The notes: a model not told the origin generated them from the letters alone. A stretch of 64,000 nucleotides of DNA from Oscillatoriales cyanobacterium CG2_30_40_61 (GCA_001873365.1 MNYZ01000070.1:1-64000); one strand, 5' to 3'; counted from the first letter of the stretch, positions 7,433 to 17,367 are shown. Translations and numbers: made by a program.

Positions 7433-10400
7433 ATGGACTATTTGACAGAGTGGACAAAAAGCGGCGTAGATGCAGAACTAACCCAACTGAATGTGATTCC
7501 TTTGGAGGGGTATCGCCCGTTGGATTATCTCCTCTATTCTGATACTATTCCTAGATTAAATACGGGTCGGATATCCCAGCCTATTCTTAACCGTTATCAG
7601 CATCTTTATGAAGGAGGCTGGTGGTGTTCTGGGATAAATATTTTGACCGGAAATCCTGATTTATGGGGGTGTTTTAAGCCCGTAAAACCCCGGCTAACTT
7701 CAGACCGGGAAAAATTAATTAAATATGAACATCCCCCTAACACACCGATGGGGATTTTTGCATTAAGAATTTCTCGCGGAATTTGGGAAAAAATTTCTAA
7801 AAAATATGGCGTTAAAATTAATCCTTCTGACCTGCAACTTCATCAGCCAGATTTAGGATTTTGGCGCTGGGTAATTGCTCATCCCGAACTGCCTTTATGT
7901 ATTACAGAAGGAGCGAAAAAAGCCGGAGCATTACTAACAGCCGGATATATTGCGATCGCCCTTCCTGGGATTCATAGTGGGTATCGAGTTCCGCGAGATC
8001 AATATGGAAATAGAATTGCTAAAACTGCTTTAATTAAGCAGTTACAGACATTTGCAAATGCTAATCGTAAAATTTATATGGTATTTGATCAAGATACCAA
8101 ACCTAGAACTATTAAAGCCGTTAATTCAGCGATTCAGCAAACGGGATATTTATTCAAAAAAGCAGAATGTTCTGTGTATGTTGTCAATTGGAATCCACAG
8201 TTAGGCAAAGGAGTTGATGATTTAATTGCCGAACAAGGTCAAACAATATTTGATCAGGCGTATCAAAATGCAACTCCTTTAGAAACCTGGAAAGCTTTTT
8301 CCTTTAATCGGTTAACCTATCCGGCAGATATTGATCTCAATAGCCGCTATTTATCCGATCTAAAAATACCTGAATCTGCTAAATTAATTGCGATTAAATC
8401 GCCTAAAGGAACCGGAAAAACTCAAGTTATAGAAACTATAGTTAAGGAAGCAATTAAAAAAGGTAAGTGGGTCTTAGTCATTGGTCATCGAATTAGATTA
8501 ATTGAATCCCTCTGTCAACGGTTTGGATTGCAATACATGAAATCCCCCGTGGATACCCCTAATTCTGCCCTAGGATATGGATTATGTATGGACTCTCTCC
8601 ATCCTAATTCCGGGGTTAAATTTCAAGCCCAAGACTGGTCAAATGGGTTAGTGATTTTGGATGAAGTTGAACAAGTATTATGGCATGGATTAAACTCAGA
8701 AACCTGTCAAAACCATCGAGTTTCTATCCTTAAATCCTTTAAAACCCTAATGCAAAATGTTTTAGGTGGAAAGGGTCAAGTAGTGATTTCCGATGCTGAT
8801 TTAAGTGATATTTCTATTGATTACTTAACTAGCCTATCCGGGGTACATTTGCAACCTTTTATTATTCAAAATCAGTGGCAACCCTCAAAGAATCAAGCCG
8901 GGAAAATTCATAACTATTTAGGAAATACCCCTGACCAACTGGTAAAAGACCTAGAACAACATATTGCTGAAGGGGGGAAACCTTTTGTGTGTTTATCTGC
9001 TCAAAAATTAGCCAGTCAATGGGGGACTCGCACCCTAGAAACCTATTTACAAACCCAATTTCCCGATCGCTCTATTTTAAGAATAGATTCCGAATCCTTA
9101 GCTGATCCTGGTCATTCGGCTTATGGGGCAATTTCTGACTTGAATCAGGTACTAAAACGCTATGATATTGTATTAGCGTCGCCCTCAATTGAAACAGGAG
9201 TTAGTATTGAAATTAATAACCATTTTACCTCAGTTTGGGGAATATTTCAAGGGATTCAAGCGGAAAATTCTGTTCGTCAAGCCTTGGGAAGAATTAGACA
9301 GAATATTCCTAGATTTATTTGGATGGCAAACCGAGGATTTAATCAGGTAGGAAATGGCACAACCTCTATGAGTTCTTTACTTAGTAGTGGACAAAAATTA
9401 ACCCGTTTAAATATTCGTCTATTACAACAATCGGATTTTGAAACATTAGATGATTTAGAAATGGGATTTCAAGCGGAATCCTTAATCGCTTGGGCAAAAA
9501 TGGCAGTCCGATTTAATGCGGGAATGGCGCGTTATCGAGAGACAATTTTAGCCACATTAAGGGCAGAGGGTCATCAAATTATTGAGATTCCACAAGCCAA
9601 AAAAATACCAAAAAACTCAATTAAGTCCACTCAAAAATTTAAACCCGAATGTTCAGAGCGTCCCAGCTTAAATGAACTTATTCTAGCGGTAAAAGATCAG
9701 AATTATCAAGCGGAATCTGTAGCGGTGATTAACTCCCCAGATCTGAGCTATAGCCAATATTACTATCTTCAACAAAAGTTAACCAAAACCCCCGAAGAAC
9801 GCCGGGCTATCCGTAAATATGAGTTAAAATTACGTTATGGTATTACCGTTACTTCCGATGTCATTAATAAAGATGATCAGGGATGGTATGAGCAACTCAG
9901 AATTCATTATTTCTTAACTCTGGGTCGTCCCTATTTAATCGGTCGAGATGCTCTGATTGCTAGACGGTTAATGGAGCAGGGACAGGGAAATATTTTTGCT
10001 CCTGATTTTAACCGTTCTCAGTTAGGGTCAATCATTGGAATTATGGAATTATTGGGGATTCCTGCTTTACTGAAAAATCCAAACCGGGATTTAAAAAATA
10101 CCGATACTGACTTACAAACCATTGCGGAAATTGCCCTCAAAGATCGCAATGCCATTAAAACAATTATTGGCATTGGGCTGGCTAAAAATTCGAGTCCGAT
10201 TACAATTTTACGGCGTTTTTTAGATAAAATTGGCTATGGTTTAACCTGTGTTCGATCCCAAACAGAAGCTAAAAAACGAGTCCGGGTTTATCGTCTGGTT
10301 GACCCCCAAGATCACCGAGAAGAAATTCTTGAACATTGGTTAAAATTAGAAGGTCAATATCCCGGTAAATTAGATAGGATTGTATCTGAAAATACCCCCA

Positions 10401-10459
10401 CTCCCGACCCTTTTCGATTTAGTCCTAATTACATCCAACTCTCCCTATTTAAGTCCTAA
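7433..10459 (+). CDS. CyRepA1-type plasmid replication protein (DUF3854 TOPRIM plus helicase)
   Basis: A 1008-residue protein matching the cyanobacterial plasmid replication family CyRepA1 in layout. A TOPRIM-like DUF3854 domain (about residues 60-285) has ITEGAKKAG (near 155-163), MVFDQDTKP (near 215) and GKGVDDLI. A helicase-like ATPase follows: Walker A SPKGTGKTQ (about 323-331), Walker B VILDEVEQ (about 407-414) and QALGRIRQ (about 617-624). The C-terminal third is unassigned. The frame is intact, so it may be active. On a chromosome this suggests an integrated plasmid, or that this contig portion is mobile. It starts 131 bp after the DndD-like gene. Confidence 0.83.
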   Translation: MDYLTEWTKSGVDAELTQLNVIPLEGYRPLDYLLYSDTIPRLNTGRISQPILNRYQHLYEGGWWCSGINILTGNPDLWGCFKPVKPRLTSDREKLIKYEHPPNTPMGIFALRISRGIWEKISKKYGVKINPSDLQLHQPDLGFWRWVIAHPELPLCITEGAKKAGALLTAGYIAIALPGIHSGYRVPRDQYGNRIAKTALIKQLQTFANANRKIYMVFDQDTKPRTIKAVNSAIQQTGYLFKKAECSVYVVNWNPQLGKGVDDLIAEQGQTIFDQAYQNATPLETWKAFSFNRLTYPADIDLNSRYLSDLKIPESAKLIAIKSPKGTGKTQVIETIVKEAIKKGKWVLVIGHRIRLIESLCQRFGLQYMKSPVDTPNSALGYGLCMDSLHPNSGVKFQAQDWSNGLVILDEVEQVLWHGLNSETCQNHRVSILKSFKTLMQNVLGGKGQVVISDADLSDISIDYLTSLSGVHLQPFIIQNQWQPSKNQAGKIHNYLGNTPDQLVKDLEQHIAEGGKPFVCLSAQKLASQWGTRTLETYLQTQFPDRSILRIDSESLADPGHSAYGAISDLNQVLKRYDIVLASPSIETGVSIEINNHFTSVWGIFQGIQAENSVRQALGRIRQNIPRFIWMANRGFNQVGNGTTSMSSLLSSGQKLTRLNIRLLQQSDFETLDDLEMGFQAESLIAWAKMAVRFNAGMARYRETILATLRAEGHQIIEIPQAKKIPKNSIKSTQKFKPECSERPSLNELILAVKDQNYQAESVAVINSPDLSYSQYYYLQQKLTKTPEERRAIRKYELKLRYGITVTSDVINKDDQGWYEQLRIHYFLTLGRPYLIGRDALIARRLMEQGQGNIFAPDFNRSQLGSIIGIMELLGIPALLKNPNRDLKNTDTDLQTIAEIALKDRNAIKTIIGIGLAKNSSPITILRRFLDKIGYGLTCVRSQTEAKKRVRVYRLVDPQDHREEILEHWLKLEGQYPGKLDRIVSENTPTPDPFRFSPNYIQLSLFKS

Positions 10460-10469
10460 TAACCTCTTA

Positions 10470-10556
10470 TCCCCCCCTTATTAAGGGGGGCTAGGGGGGA
10501 TCTTCTTCGGGTAATAAGGGTGGAGATCCCCCCAAACCCCCCTTGAGAAGGGGGGC
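10470..10556. repeat. Paired GATCCCCC-type palindromes, likely bidirectional terminator
   Basis: Two C-run/G-run hairpins (CCCCCCTTATTAAGGGGGG at 10472-10490 and CCCCCCTTGAGAAGGGGGG at 10537-10555), each next to an ATC-bounded outer arm, fill the space between the convergent replication gene and argF. They belong to the same repeat family as 11551-11661 and 11782-11893. Confidence 0.75.
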
Positions 10557-10596
10557 TTTGAGAAAATGCGCTCGCTTATTTCTTAGGATCTAAAGA

Positions 10597-11520
10597 TTAA
10601 TCATCTCCTAATAATACGGCTAATAATGCTTTTTGAACGTGCATTCTGTTTTCCGCTTCATCCCAAACTTTTGAACGAGATCCCTCGATAACTTCATCGG
10701 TAATTTCCTCATCTCGGTGGGCGGGTAAACAATGTAAAACAATCGAATTCTCCGCGGTTTTTTCCATTAATTTAGCATTGACTTGATAGGGTTGAAATAG
10801 AGGAATTCTAGCCCTGGCTTCTTCTTCCTGTCCCATACTTGCCCACACATCAGTATAAACAACATCAGATCCGTGAGCAGCTTCTAAGGGATCATCTGTG
10901 ATCATAACTTCTGTTTTTCCTTGAGCAATATTTTTTGCTTGTTCAACAATATCAGCGTCGGGTAAATAGTTAGCTGGAGTCGCAATTCTAACATTCATTC
11001 CCACCATAGCACAGCCTAATAATAAGGAATGAGCCATATTATTAGCCCCATCGCCAAAATAACTTAAAGTTAAACCTTCTAAGGTTCCAAAACATTCTTG
11101 CACCGTCATTAAATCCGCTAAAACTTGACAGGGATGTTCCCGATCTGTTAACGCATTAATTACCGGAATTTTCGCATAATTAGCAAAGGTTTCTAAATCC
11201 TTTTGTTCAAAAGTACGAATAGCGGTAATATCCAAATATCGATCTAAAACCCTAGCAGTATCCACTAAAGGTTCCCCCCGACTCACCTGGGTAACATTGG
11301 GGTTTAAATCAATCACTTGACCCCCCAATTGATACATGGCAACTGTAAAACTCACCCTGGTTCGAGTTGAAGCTTTAGAAAATATTAATCCTAAGACTTT
11401 ATTGCGACGCAATTTGACCATTCCTGATTTTAATTTAGTCGCCAAATCTAATAAAAAATAGAGTTCCTCAATACTCACATCCGCCAAACTTAAAAAATCC
11501 CGTCCTTTTAATGTTTCCAT
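10597..11520 (-). CDS. argF: Ornithine carbamoyltransferase
   Basis: Catalyses carbamoyl phosphate plus ornithine to citrulline in arginine synthesis. It has 307 residues, the normal monomer length. The carbamoyl-phosphate loop STRTR is at 51-55, HPCQ at 128-131 and the ornithine/catalytic HCLPAHR motif near 263-269. It starts with ATG at 11520 and stands alone, with palindromic repeat elements on both sides. It marks the return to core genome after the accessory block. Confidence 0.97.
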   Translation of the reverse strand: METLKGRDFLSLADVSIEELYFLLDLATKLKSGMVKLRRNKVLGLIFSKASTRTRVSFTVAMYQLGGQVIDLNPNVTQVSRGEPLVDTARVLDRYLDITAIRTFEQKDLETFANYAKIPVINALTDREHPCQVLADLMTVQECFGTLEGLTLSYFGDGANNMAHSLLLGCAMVGMNVRIATPANYLPDADIVEQAKNIAQGKTEVMITDDPLEAAHGSDVVYTDVWASMGQEEEARARIPLFQPYQVNAKLMEKTAENSIVLHCLPAHRDEEITDEVIEGSRSKVWDEAENRMHVQKALLAVLLGDD

Positions 11521-11550
11521 GATTCTTCCTAAATTACTAACAATTATGTT

Positions 11551-11661
11551 GATCCCCCCTAACCCCCCTTAATAAGGGGGGAACCGGAATTAAAAGCTCC
11601 CATTTTTAAGGGGGAAACCGGACTTTGAAGTCCCCCTTGGGAAGGGGGATTTAGGGGGATC
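11551..11661. repeat. GATCCCCC-bounded palindromic element A
   Basis: A 111-bp element bounded by inverted GATCCCCC...GGGGGATC, containing several C-run/G-run hairpins separated by AACCGGA-TT spacers. It lies upstream of argF. No target duplication is obvious. Likely a non-autonomous dispersed repeat. Confidence 0.8.
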
Positions 11662-11781
11662 TAATCTCCGCTATGATTAGGGATTTTCCGCTTAATTTAA
11701 CGCTAAGGATTGACCGATTAATGACAACTTTAGGCTAAAAGTTAGCTAGAAAACTGAAAGTTTGTTGATTTTTTTCTAGTC

Positions 11782-11893
11782 GATCCCCCCTAACCCCCCT
11801 TGAGAAGGGGGGAACCGGAGTTAAAAGTCCCCCTTGAGAAGGGGGGAACCGGAGTTAAAAGTTATCCTTTTTTAAGGAGGATTTAGGGGGATC
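11782..11893. repeat. GATCCCCC-bounded palindromic element B
   Basis: A 112-bp sister of element A with the same termini and an internal near-perfect tandem duplication of the hairpin-plus-AACCGGAGTTAAAAGT unit. Together A and B account for most of the 428-bp gene-free stretch 11521-11948. The unique bases between them show no gene. Confidence 0.8.
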
Positions 11894-11948
11894 TCAAACC
11901 CAAGTCAAAGATTGAAAGGGATCAACGCTATTCTAATTCTAAAGTTTT

Positions 11949-12974
11949 CTAAGCCACAAAACTGTTCTGAGATAACTGATTTATTGCATCATCTAATAAT
12001 TCCCATCCTTGAGCAACAGTTTCAATTCTGGCCAAATGGTCCCGTAATTCGTGGGCCCCAGGAAACCCTTTTGCATACCAGGTTAAATGTTTTCGAGATT
12101 GATAAATCCCCCGTTCACCCTTATATTCCCATAACGCTTGTAGGTGTTCTTTTGCACATTGCAACCGTTCAATTACGGAAGGGGGTGTTTTAAATTCTCC
12201 CGTCTTCAAAAAATAGTCAATTTCTCCCACTAAAAACGGATAACCCAGGGTTCCCCGGGAACACATCACCCCATCAGCGCCCGTTTCTTGTAAACATTGA
12301 ATCGCCGTTTCCACGGAAAAAATATCGCCATTGGCAATCACTGGAATCCTTAACTGTTCCTTAACCTGTCGAATCCAGTCCCATTTTGCCTGACCGTTGT
12401 ACCCTTGGGCACGGGTGCGGGCGTGAATGGTGATCATTTTTGCCCCCCCATCCTGCATTCTACGGGCAAAATCTAAAATTGTGATTTCTTTATCACTCCA
12501 ACCAATCCGTGTTTTTACGGTGACAGGCACATCCACGGCCGCCACCACTGACCGAATAATAGTTTCCGCCATTTCCGGTTGTCGCAATAACGAAGACCCG
12601 CCGCCGTTTTTGGTAATTTTATTAACAGGACAACCCATATTAATATCAATAGTATCGGCTCCTTCCTGGACGGCTTTTTGGGCGGCGTCGGCTAAAAAAT
12701 CGGGGCGACAGTCGAATAATTGAATACTAATTGGCCGTTCGTTGGGGTCAACTTCCATGATTTTTGGGAGTCCGCGCACATGACAGACCTCGCTGGCGTG
12801 AACCATTTCGGTGTACATCATCGAGTCGGGGGCGTAGCGACGCACTAAACGCCGAAAGACCAAATCTGTGACACCGGATAGGGGGGATTGGAGGACGCGA
12901 CTGTTGACTTCTACACTGCCAATTTTCAGGGGTGTGGATAAACGTTGTTTGAGTTCGGGGGAAAGAACAATCAT
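11949..12974 (-). CDS. dusB: tRNA-dihydrouridine synthase (Dus family)
   Basis: A flavoenzyme reducing uridines in tRNA D-loops with NADPH. It has 341 residues. The TIM-barrel FMN domain shows SPLSGVTDLVFR (30-41), the catalytic GCPVNKITK with Cys115, and NGGGSSLL. The GDI and GTLGYPFL-type motifs follow, then a helical C-terminal domain (about 245-341). The ATG at 12974 gives the normal N-terminus. Subfamily DusB is my assignment from overall layout; another Dus subtype is possible. Confidence 0.92.
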   Translation of the reverse strand: MIVLSPELKQRLSTPLKIGSVEVNSRVLQSPLSGVTDLVFRRLVRRYAPDSMMYTEMVHASEVCHVRGLPKIMEVDPNERPISIQLFDCRPDFLADAAQKAVQEGADTIDINMGCPVNKITKNGGGSSLLRQPEMAETIIRSVVAAVDVPVTVKTRIGWSDKEITILDFARRMQDGGAKMITIHARTRAQGYNGQAKWDWIRQVKEQLRIPVIANGDIFSVETAIQCLQETGADGVMCSRGTLGYPFLVGEIDYFLKTGEFKTPPSVIERLQCAKEHLQALWEYKGERGIYQSRKHLTWYAKGFPGAHELRDHLARIETVAQGWELLDDAINQLSQNSFVA

Positions 12975-13056
12975 GGTGACAAGGGAACAAATTCAGCAAG
13001 TTCGAGTATCTCTATAATAGAATTAGTTAACGGTTTAAATCATTTTGGATTTTATT

Positions 13057-13341
13057 ATGAATTTTCCCTCCAATAATCCTGACCCGTTTAATCAAAATGG
13101 CAACGCCAATAAATTGCACTTTCCCCAACCAGAACCCAGTGAAGTTTCTGAAGAAATTGAAGATGTAAAAATTAAAGTAAATGACCCAAGAACCGTAGAA
13201 ATTATTCAACGTTCGTTTATTATTTTAACGGTGATTGGGTTGGTTTTTGGGGTGTTTATGGCGGCGGGGGTTTTGTATTTGATGCAGAGATTTAATATTA
13301 CCGGACGTCCGGCACAATTGGAACAGCCGATTAATCGATAA
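13057..13341 (+). CDS. Small single-pass membrane protein
   Basis: 94 residues from the ATG at 13057; an in-frame TTG at 13045 would add four. The N-terminal 50 residues are polar and Asn/Pro-rich. One transmembrane helix follows (IILTVIGLVFGVFMAAGVLYL, about residues 55-75), then a short basic tail. I do not recognise a family. It diverges from the Dus gene, with about 80 bp of shared upstream region. Confidence 0.65.
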   Translation: MNFPSNNPDPFNQNGNANKLHFPQPEPSEVSEEIEDVKIKVNDPRTVEIIQRSFIILTVIGLVFGVFMAAGVLYLMQRFNITGRPAQLEQPINR

Positions 13342-13405
13342 ATTATCAGTGATTAGCATTTTTTCTCTAATTAATTGGGCTAATCACTGGATAAATATAC
13401 AAAAA

Positions 13406-14800
13406 TTATTCCCGGGACTGATACCTTTTTTTAGCAATTTCTTTTACTTTTTCTGAGAATTTTGGATAATTTTCTAGGACTTTATCAAAATCTTCCTTAT
13501 ACAGAACAAATAACTCACAGTAAGTTAAGGTTTTTACTGAAGCTGTGCGACGACTATCATAAAGTAAGGCAATTTCACCAAAAAAGGAACCCGCCGCCAT
13601 AACGGTATAAACTTTTCCGGTTTTTTCAGAAAAGGCTTGTAATTTTCCTCGTTTGATAAAGTACATTTCATGACCCATTTGTTCTTCCCGAATTACATAG
13701 TCATTAGGGGGAAGAATTCTCGGTTTTAATTTAATCACTAAGTCTTCAATAAAACAGGGTTCAGCATCTTGGAAAATAGGAACTTTTTCTAATAGTTCTT
13801 GATAGAGATAACAATAGATTTGGGTTTTTAGGGAGTGGGGAAGTTCATCTAACAATTCAAAATCCATAGAAATATCCCGATTATATTCCCACATATATTG
13901 GTAATAATCTAAGACATTTTTTTGTAAATTACGGGGGATTTTTCTTTCCCCCATATAGGATTGAACTTGACCTAATTTATCTCGAAATCGGTTTTTACTG
14001 GCATCTAAATTAGAAATTATTGCTGCTACATTACCAATAATGAAGGCATACAGTGATACCCCCAAAAACATGACTGTAAATGTAAAGATAAGTTCGACAT
14101 TATTTTGAGGCGTAATATCACCATAACCCACGGTTGTTAAAGTTGTAATTGACCAATATAAGGAATGTAAATATTGTGTTGTTGTATTTTCTAAATATAA
14201 ATCATTAACTTGTAGCCAAGATTCTCCCGATTTTCCGGTTATATTGCCAATAAAAAACCACAAACAGGCTATCCAATGGTCAATTAGAAATACAATAATT
14301 AATAATTCAAACATCCGAATCACAGCCGAATTAAAATAAACATTATTATCCCATTTTCTAAATATCAATAAACATTGAGGAAATCTCAAAAGTCTTGGGA
14401 TTCTACATAAACCGATTAAAAACAAAGAAGTGTTGGGTAAAAATAAATAAAGTAAAATATCTATGGGTAAACTCGCTAATAAATTAGATTTAAAGTCCGT
14501 ATTTTGATAATAATAACTAATTTTTTGCCTATCTTTAACAACTTCTCCCCCATCAATATAACCAACATGAAATCTCAAGAAAATATCTGAAATTAAAATA
14601 AAATCTGCCAGGGAATCTATCAGAAACCAAAAATCAAAAATTATCGCATTAAACGCCATGCGAAAGGGAATAATAAAACAGTTATATAGGGTGACAATAA
14701 CCAGTAAAGACTCCCAGACAGTCAGAAATTTTGATTCCGGGTGTAAAGGCAAGATTTGGCGGAGAAAAGATCCCATTGAAATTAAAAATTGATTCTTCAA
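13406..14800 (-). CDS. Voltage-/cyclic-nucleotide-gated potassium channel
   Basis: A 464-residue plasma-membrane channel. Six hydrophobic segments occupy about residues 20-270. The K+ selectivity filter is TTVGYGD, preceded by the pore helix. A C-linker leads to a cyclic-nucleotide-binding domain (about 345-460) with the phosphate cassette GEIALLYDSRRTAS. The plan matches bacterial HCN/CNG/KAT-type channels, in which cAMP or cGMP modulates opening. A class III nucleotide cyclase is encoded at 53407 in this window, though any link is speculative. Confidence 0.92.
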   Translation of the reverse strand: MKNQFLISMGSFLRQILPLHPESKFLTVWESLLVIVTLYNCFIIPFRMAFNAIIFDFWFLIDSLADFILISDIFLRFHVGYIDGGEVVKDRQKISYYYQNTDFKSNLLASLPIDILLYLFLPNTSLFLIGLCRIPRLLRFPQCLLIFRKWDNNVYFNSAVIRMFELLIIVFLIDHWIACLWFFIGNITGKSGESWLQVNDLYLENTTTQYLHSLYWSITTLTTVGYGDITPQNNVELIFTFTVMFLGVSLYAFIIGNVAAIISNLDASKNRFRDKLGQVQSYMGERKIPRNLQKNVLDYYQYMWEYNRDISMDFELLDELPHSLKTQIYCYLYQELLEKVPIFQDAEPCFIEDLVIKLKPRILPPNDYVIREEQMGHEMYFIKRGKLQAFSEKTGKVYTVMAAGSFFGEIALLYDSRRTASVKTLTYCELFVLYKEDFDKVLENYPKFSEKVKEIAKKRYQSRE

Positions 14801-14871
14801 TTAGATTGTATCCCTATTCCTATGCTAAAATTAGCACCAGCTAAATATTACAGTTAATCCAAATTTAACTC

Positions 14872-15858
14872 ATGATTCAAACAACGTTGACCCCGTTTTT
14901 TCAAAAAATCGGTTTTCCCCTCACAAAACAACCAATTACAGTCTTACAAATTAATTTAGGAAAACGGTGTAATCTAGCGTGTAACCATTGTCATGTCGAA
15001 GCTGGGCCCAAACGCAGCGAAGAACTAGACCTAGGGATTAGTTTACAACTGATTGAATTAATTAATCGTTTTCCCCAAATTCAAACCGTGGATTTAACCG
15101 GAGGAGCTCCAGAAATGAATTATGGATTTAAACCTTTAGTAGAAGCAGCCATAAAAAGCAAAAAACAAGTTATTGTTAGGTCTAACTTAACCATTTATTT
15201 TGTCCCTGGTTATGAAGATATACCCGAATATTGTGCTGATAATCAATTAAGAATTGTTGCATCTTTACCCTGTTATTTAGAAAATAATGTTGATAAAATG
15301 CGAGGAAAAGGAGTCTATCAGGATTCCATTCAAGCGATTCAATGGTTAAACCGTTTAGGCTATGGTAAAACACCGGAATTAATCTTAGATTTTGTTTATA
15401 ACCCCGCCTTACCAACCGCCGAAAAGTTTACCTTACCTCCCGAACAATCTCAACTAGAACAGGGGTATAAAGATTATTTAAAACAACATTTTGATATTAA
15501 TTTTAATCAGTTATTAACGATTACAAATTTACCTATTGGGCGCACAAAGTCTTATTTACAACAGAAAAAATTAGAATCTTCCTATTTAGAGTTTTTAGAA
15601 TCTAATTATAATCCTGAAACAGTATCTAATTTAATGTGTCGAAATCAATTATCAATTGATTATCAGGGCTATATTTATGATTGTGACTTTAACCAAATGG
15701 AAAATATTCCCGCCCGCAATGCTGCGGGAAAATTATTAACAGTTAGTGATTTATTAGATGCTAATAATTTAGATTTAATTAATACCGTAAAAACAGCTTC
15801 CTATTGTTATGGCTGTACCGCCGGATGTGGTTCTAGTTGTGGGGGATCTTTAGTTTAA
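14872..15858 (+). CDS. arsS: Arsenosugar biosynthesis radical SAM protein ArsS
   Basis: A 328-residue radical SAM enzyme that transfers the adenosyl group to dimethylarsinite in arsenosugar synthesis. The cluster motif CNLACNHC uses Cys33/37/40. The ArsS hallmark C-terminus is Cys-rich (CYGCTAGCGSSCGG). A further Cys pair (SNLMCRNQ, YIYDCDFNQ) precedes it. The start is the ATG at 14872. It is followed 120 bp later by a TVP38/TMEM64 membrane protein. No arsM methyltransferase is in view. Confidence 0.93.
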   Translation: MIQTTLTPFFQKIGFPLTKQPITVLQINLGKRCNLACNHCHVEAGPKRSEELDLGISLQLIELINRFPQIQTVDLTGGAPEMNYGFKPLVEAAIKSKKQVIVRSNLTIYFVPGYEDIPEYCADNQLRIVASLPCYLENNVDKMRGKGVYQDSIQAIQWLNRLGYGKTPELILDFVYNPALPTAEKFTLPPEQSQLEQGYKDYLKQHFDINFNQLLTITNLPIGRTKSYLQQKKLESSYLEFLESNYNPETVSNLMCRNQLSIDYQGYIYDCDFNQMENIPARNAAGKLLTVSDLLDANNLDLINTVKTASYCYGCTAGCGSSCGGSLV

Positions 15859-15978
15859 AATTATAGGTGATCTTGACAAGGGTTAAGCCAAATTTAACCA
15901 CAAAGATACAAAGACACAAAGAAATTTTTCCAGACTAACCTGATTAGGGATATAATTTTAAACACTTGGGAGAATAAA

Positions 15979-16596
15979 ATGGGCGTTCAAGAGTTACTGA
16001 AACATATTTTAGATTGGGTTGCTAATTTAGGCTTTTGGGGGCCAGTTGCTTTCATTATTATCTACAATTTAGCTACAATATTATTTGTCCCTGGTTCTCT
16101 ATTAACTTTGGGCGCAGGCGTTATTTTTGGGGTGGTTTGGGGTTCAATTTATGTTTCTATTGGTTCGGTGATTGGAGCTACCTTTGCTTTTTTAATTGGA
16201 CGATATTTTGCCCGGGAGTGGGTAACTAAAAAACTCGAAAATTATGCACAATTTCAAGCAATTGATCAAGCTGTGGCTCAAGAGGGATGGAAAATTGTCG
16301 GTTTAACTCGTCTTTCGCCAATTTTTCCGTTTAATTTACTTAATTATGCTTTTGGACTAACTAATGTTTCCTTAAAAGATTATTTTTTAGCTTCTTGGAT
16401 TGGGATGTTACCGGGTACAATTTTATATGTTTATCTGGGATCTTTAATCGGAAGTTTAGCTCAGTTAGGAATGGGAGGGCGATCGCGTACGTCGGTAGAA
16501 TGGTTATTCTATGGAATAGGGTTAATTGCGACGGTAATTGTTACAATTTATATCACTAAAATTTCCCAGAATGCTCTAAACCAAAAAATCAAATAG
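15979..16596 (+). CDS. TVP38/TMEM64 family (DedA-like) membrane protein
   Basis: 205 residues with about five hydrophobic segments. The family core runs LATILFVPGSLLTLGAG (about 31-47), then GATFAFLIGRYFARE, RLSPIFPFNLLNYAFGLT and PGTILYVYLGS, as in VTT-domain proteins. These are inner-membrane proteins linked to lipid scrambling or transport; the substrate here is unknown. It follows arsS on the same strand. Its stop codon is inside a strong terminator hairpin. Confidence 0.88.
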   Translation: MGVQELLKHILDWVANLGFWGPVAFIIIYNLATILFVPGSLLTLGAGVIFGVVWGSIYVSIGSVIGATFAFLIGRYFAREWVTKKLENYAQFQAIDQAVAQEGWKIVGLTRLSPIFPFNLLNYAFGLTNVSLKDYFLASWIGMLPGTILYVYLGSLIGSLAQLGMGGRSRTSVEWLFYGIGLIATVIVTIYITKISQNALNQKIK

Positions 16597-16618
16597 GTGG
16601 AAACCTCCACCTATTTTT
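16591..16618. terminator. Bidirectional rho-independent terminator
   Basis: An 11-bp perfect stem AAATAGGTGGA/TCCACCTATTT with loop AACC, followed by T residues and preceded by an A-rich run on the other strand. It lies between convergent genes and contains the TVP38 stop codon. Confidence 0.88.
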
Positions 16619-16629
16619 AGTTAAATTAA

Positions 16630-17181
16630 TTAGGCTTCTGGGGGCGTAGATTCAAGGTCAGCACTAATGGTTTTTGCCGTTGTTTCCAGTTGAGAAGCAA
16701 TATCGGATTTAATCGAACGTTTATACAGTTTTCCGGCATACTCTTCTAAAGTTTCCGTTAATTTATCCACCCAGGTATGCTCAACTAAGGCAATAATTGC
16801 CGAACTTCCAGGGGTTAAAGATTCAGATAGTTCTTTAAGATCTTCTTGGGGAAATCCCAAATCCATAAAATGAGTAATTAAAGCTCCAACCCCTGCTCCA
16901 CCTGCGGTTAAAGCAATTACTCCTAATGCTCCAATCGGGTTAAATAGGGCAATTAATCCCGCCGTAATTCCGCCAATAATCGCTCCTCCTTTCGCGTCCG
17001 TATCTCCAGTTTCACTAATCGCAACTTTCCCTTTTTCATTCTTAACCATAACCGCAGCATTGATAATGGAAATAATCCCTTGTGCTTGCAATTCCTTGAG
17101 TTCTTTTAAAACTTCTTTGGCTTTTTCTTGCTCAGGGTAAGCGACAACAACTAAAGTAGTTAAATCTTCTGCATAAGTCAT
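16630..17181 (-). CDS. DUF1269-family protein with glycine-rich membrane hairpin
   Basis: A 183-residue protein of the DUF1269 type. The N-terminal alpha/beta part (TLVVVAYPEQEKAKEVLKEL) precedes a Gly/Ala-rich hydrophobic stretch (about residues 66-105), then an acidic region with SSAIIALVEH and a helical C-terminus. Homologues are often stress- or envelope-associated but lack a proven function. The start is ATG at 17181. Confidence 0.8.
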   Translation of the reverse strand: MTYAEDLTTLVVVAYPEQEKAKEVLKELKELQAQGIISIINAAVMVKNEKGKVAISETGDTDAKGGAIIGGITAGLIALFNPIGALGVIALTAGGAGVGALITHFMDLGFPQEDLKELSESLTPGSSAIIALVEHTWVDKLTETLEEYAGKLYKRSIKSDIASQLETTAKTISADLESTPPEA

Positions 17182-17367
17182 GTTTTATTCCTCAAAATTT
17201 ATGGTTTAAACAAATTAGGTCTATAGGGGTCGCAATTCTAACCCCCTATACCTTACCACACCCCCAATAACAAAGTCGATTAAAACCATGATAGATTGAC
17301 AAAAGGGGTTGTGATCTTTCATTGTAAACAAAGATGCCTAATTTTAACGGTTAAGGATTTTTATTGT

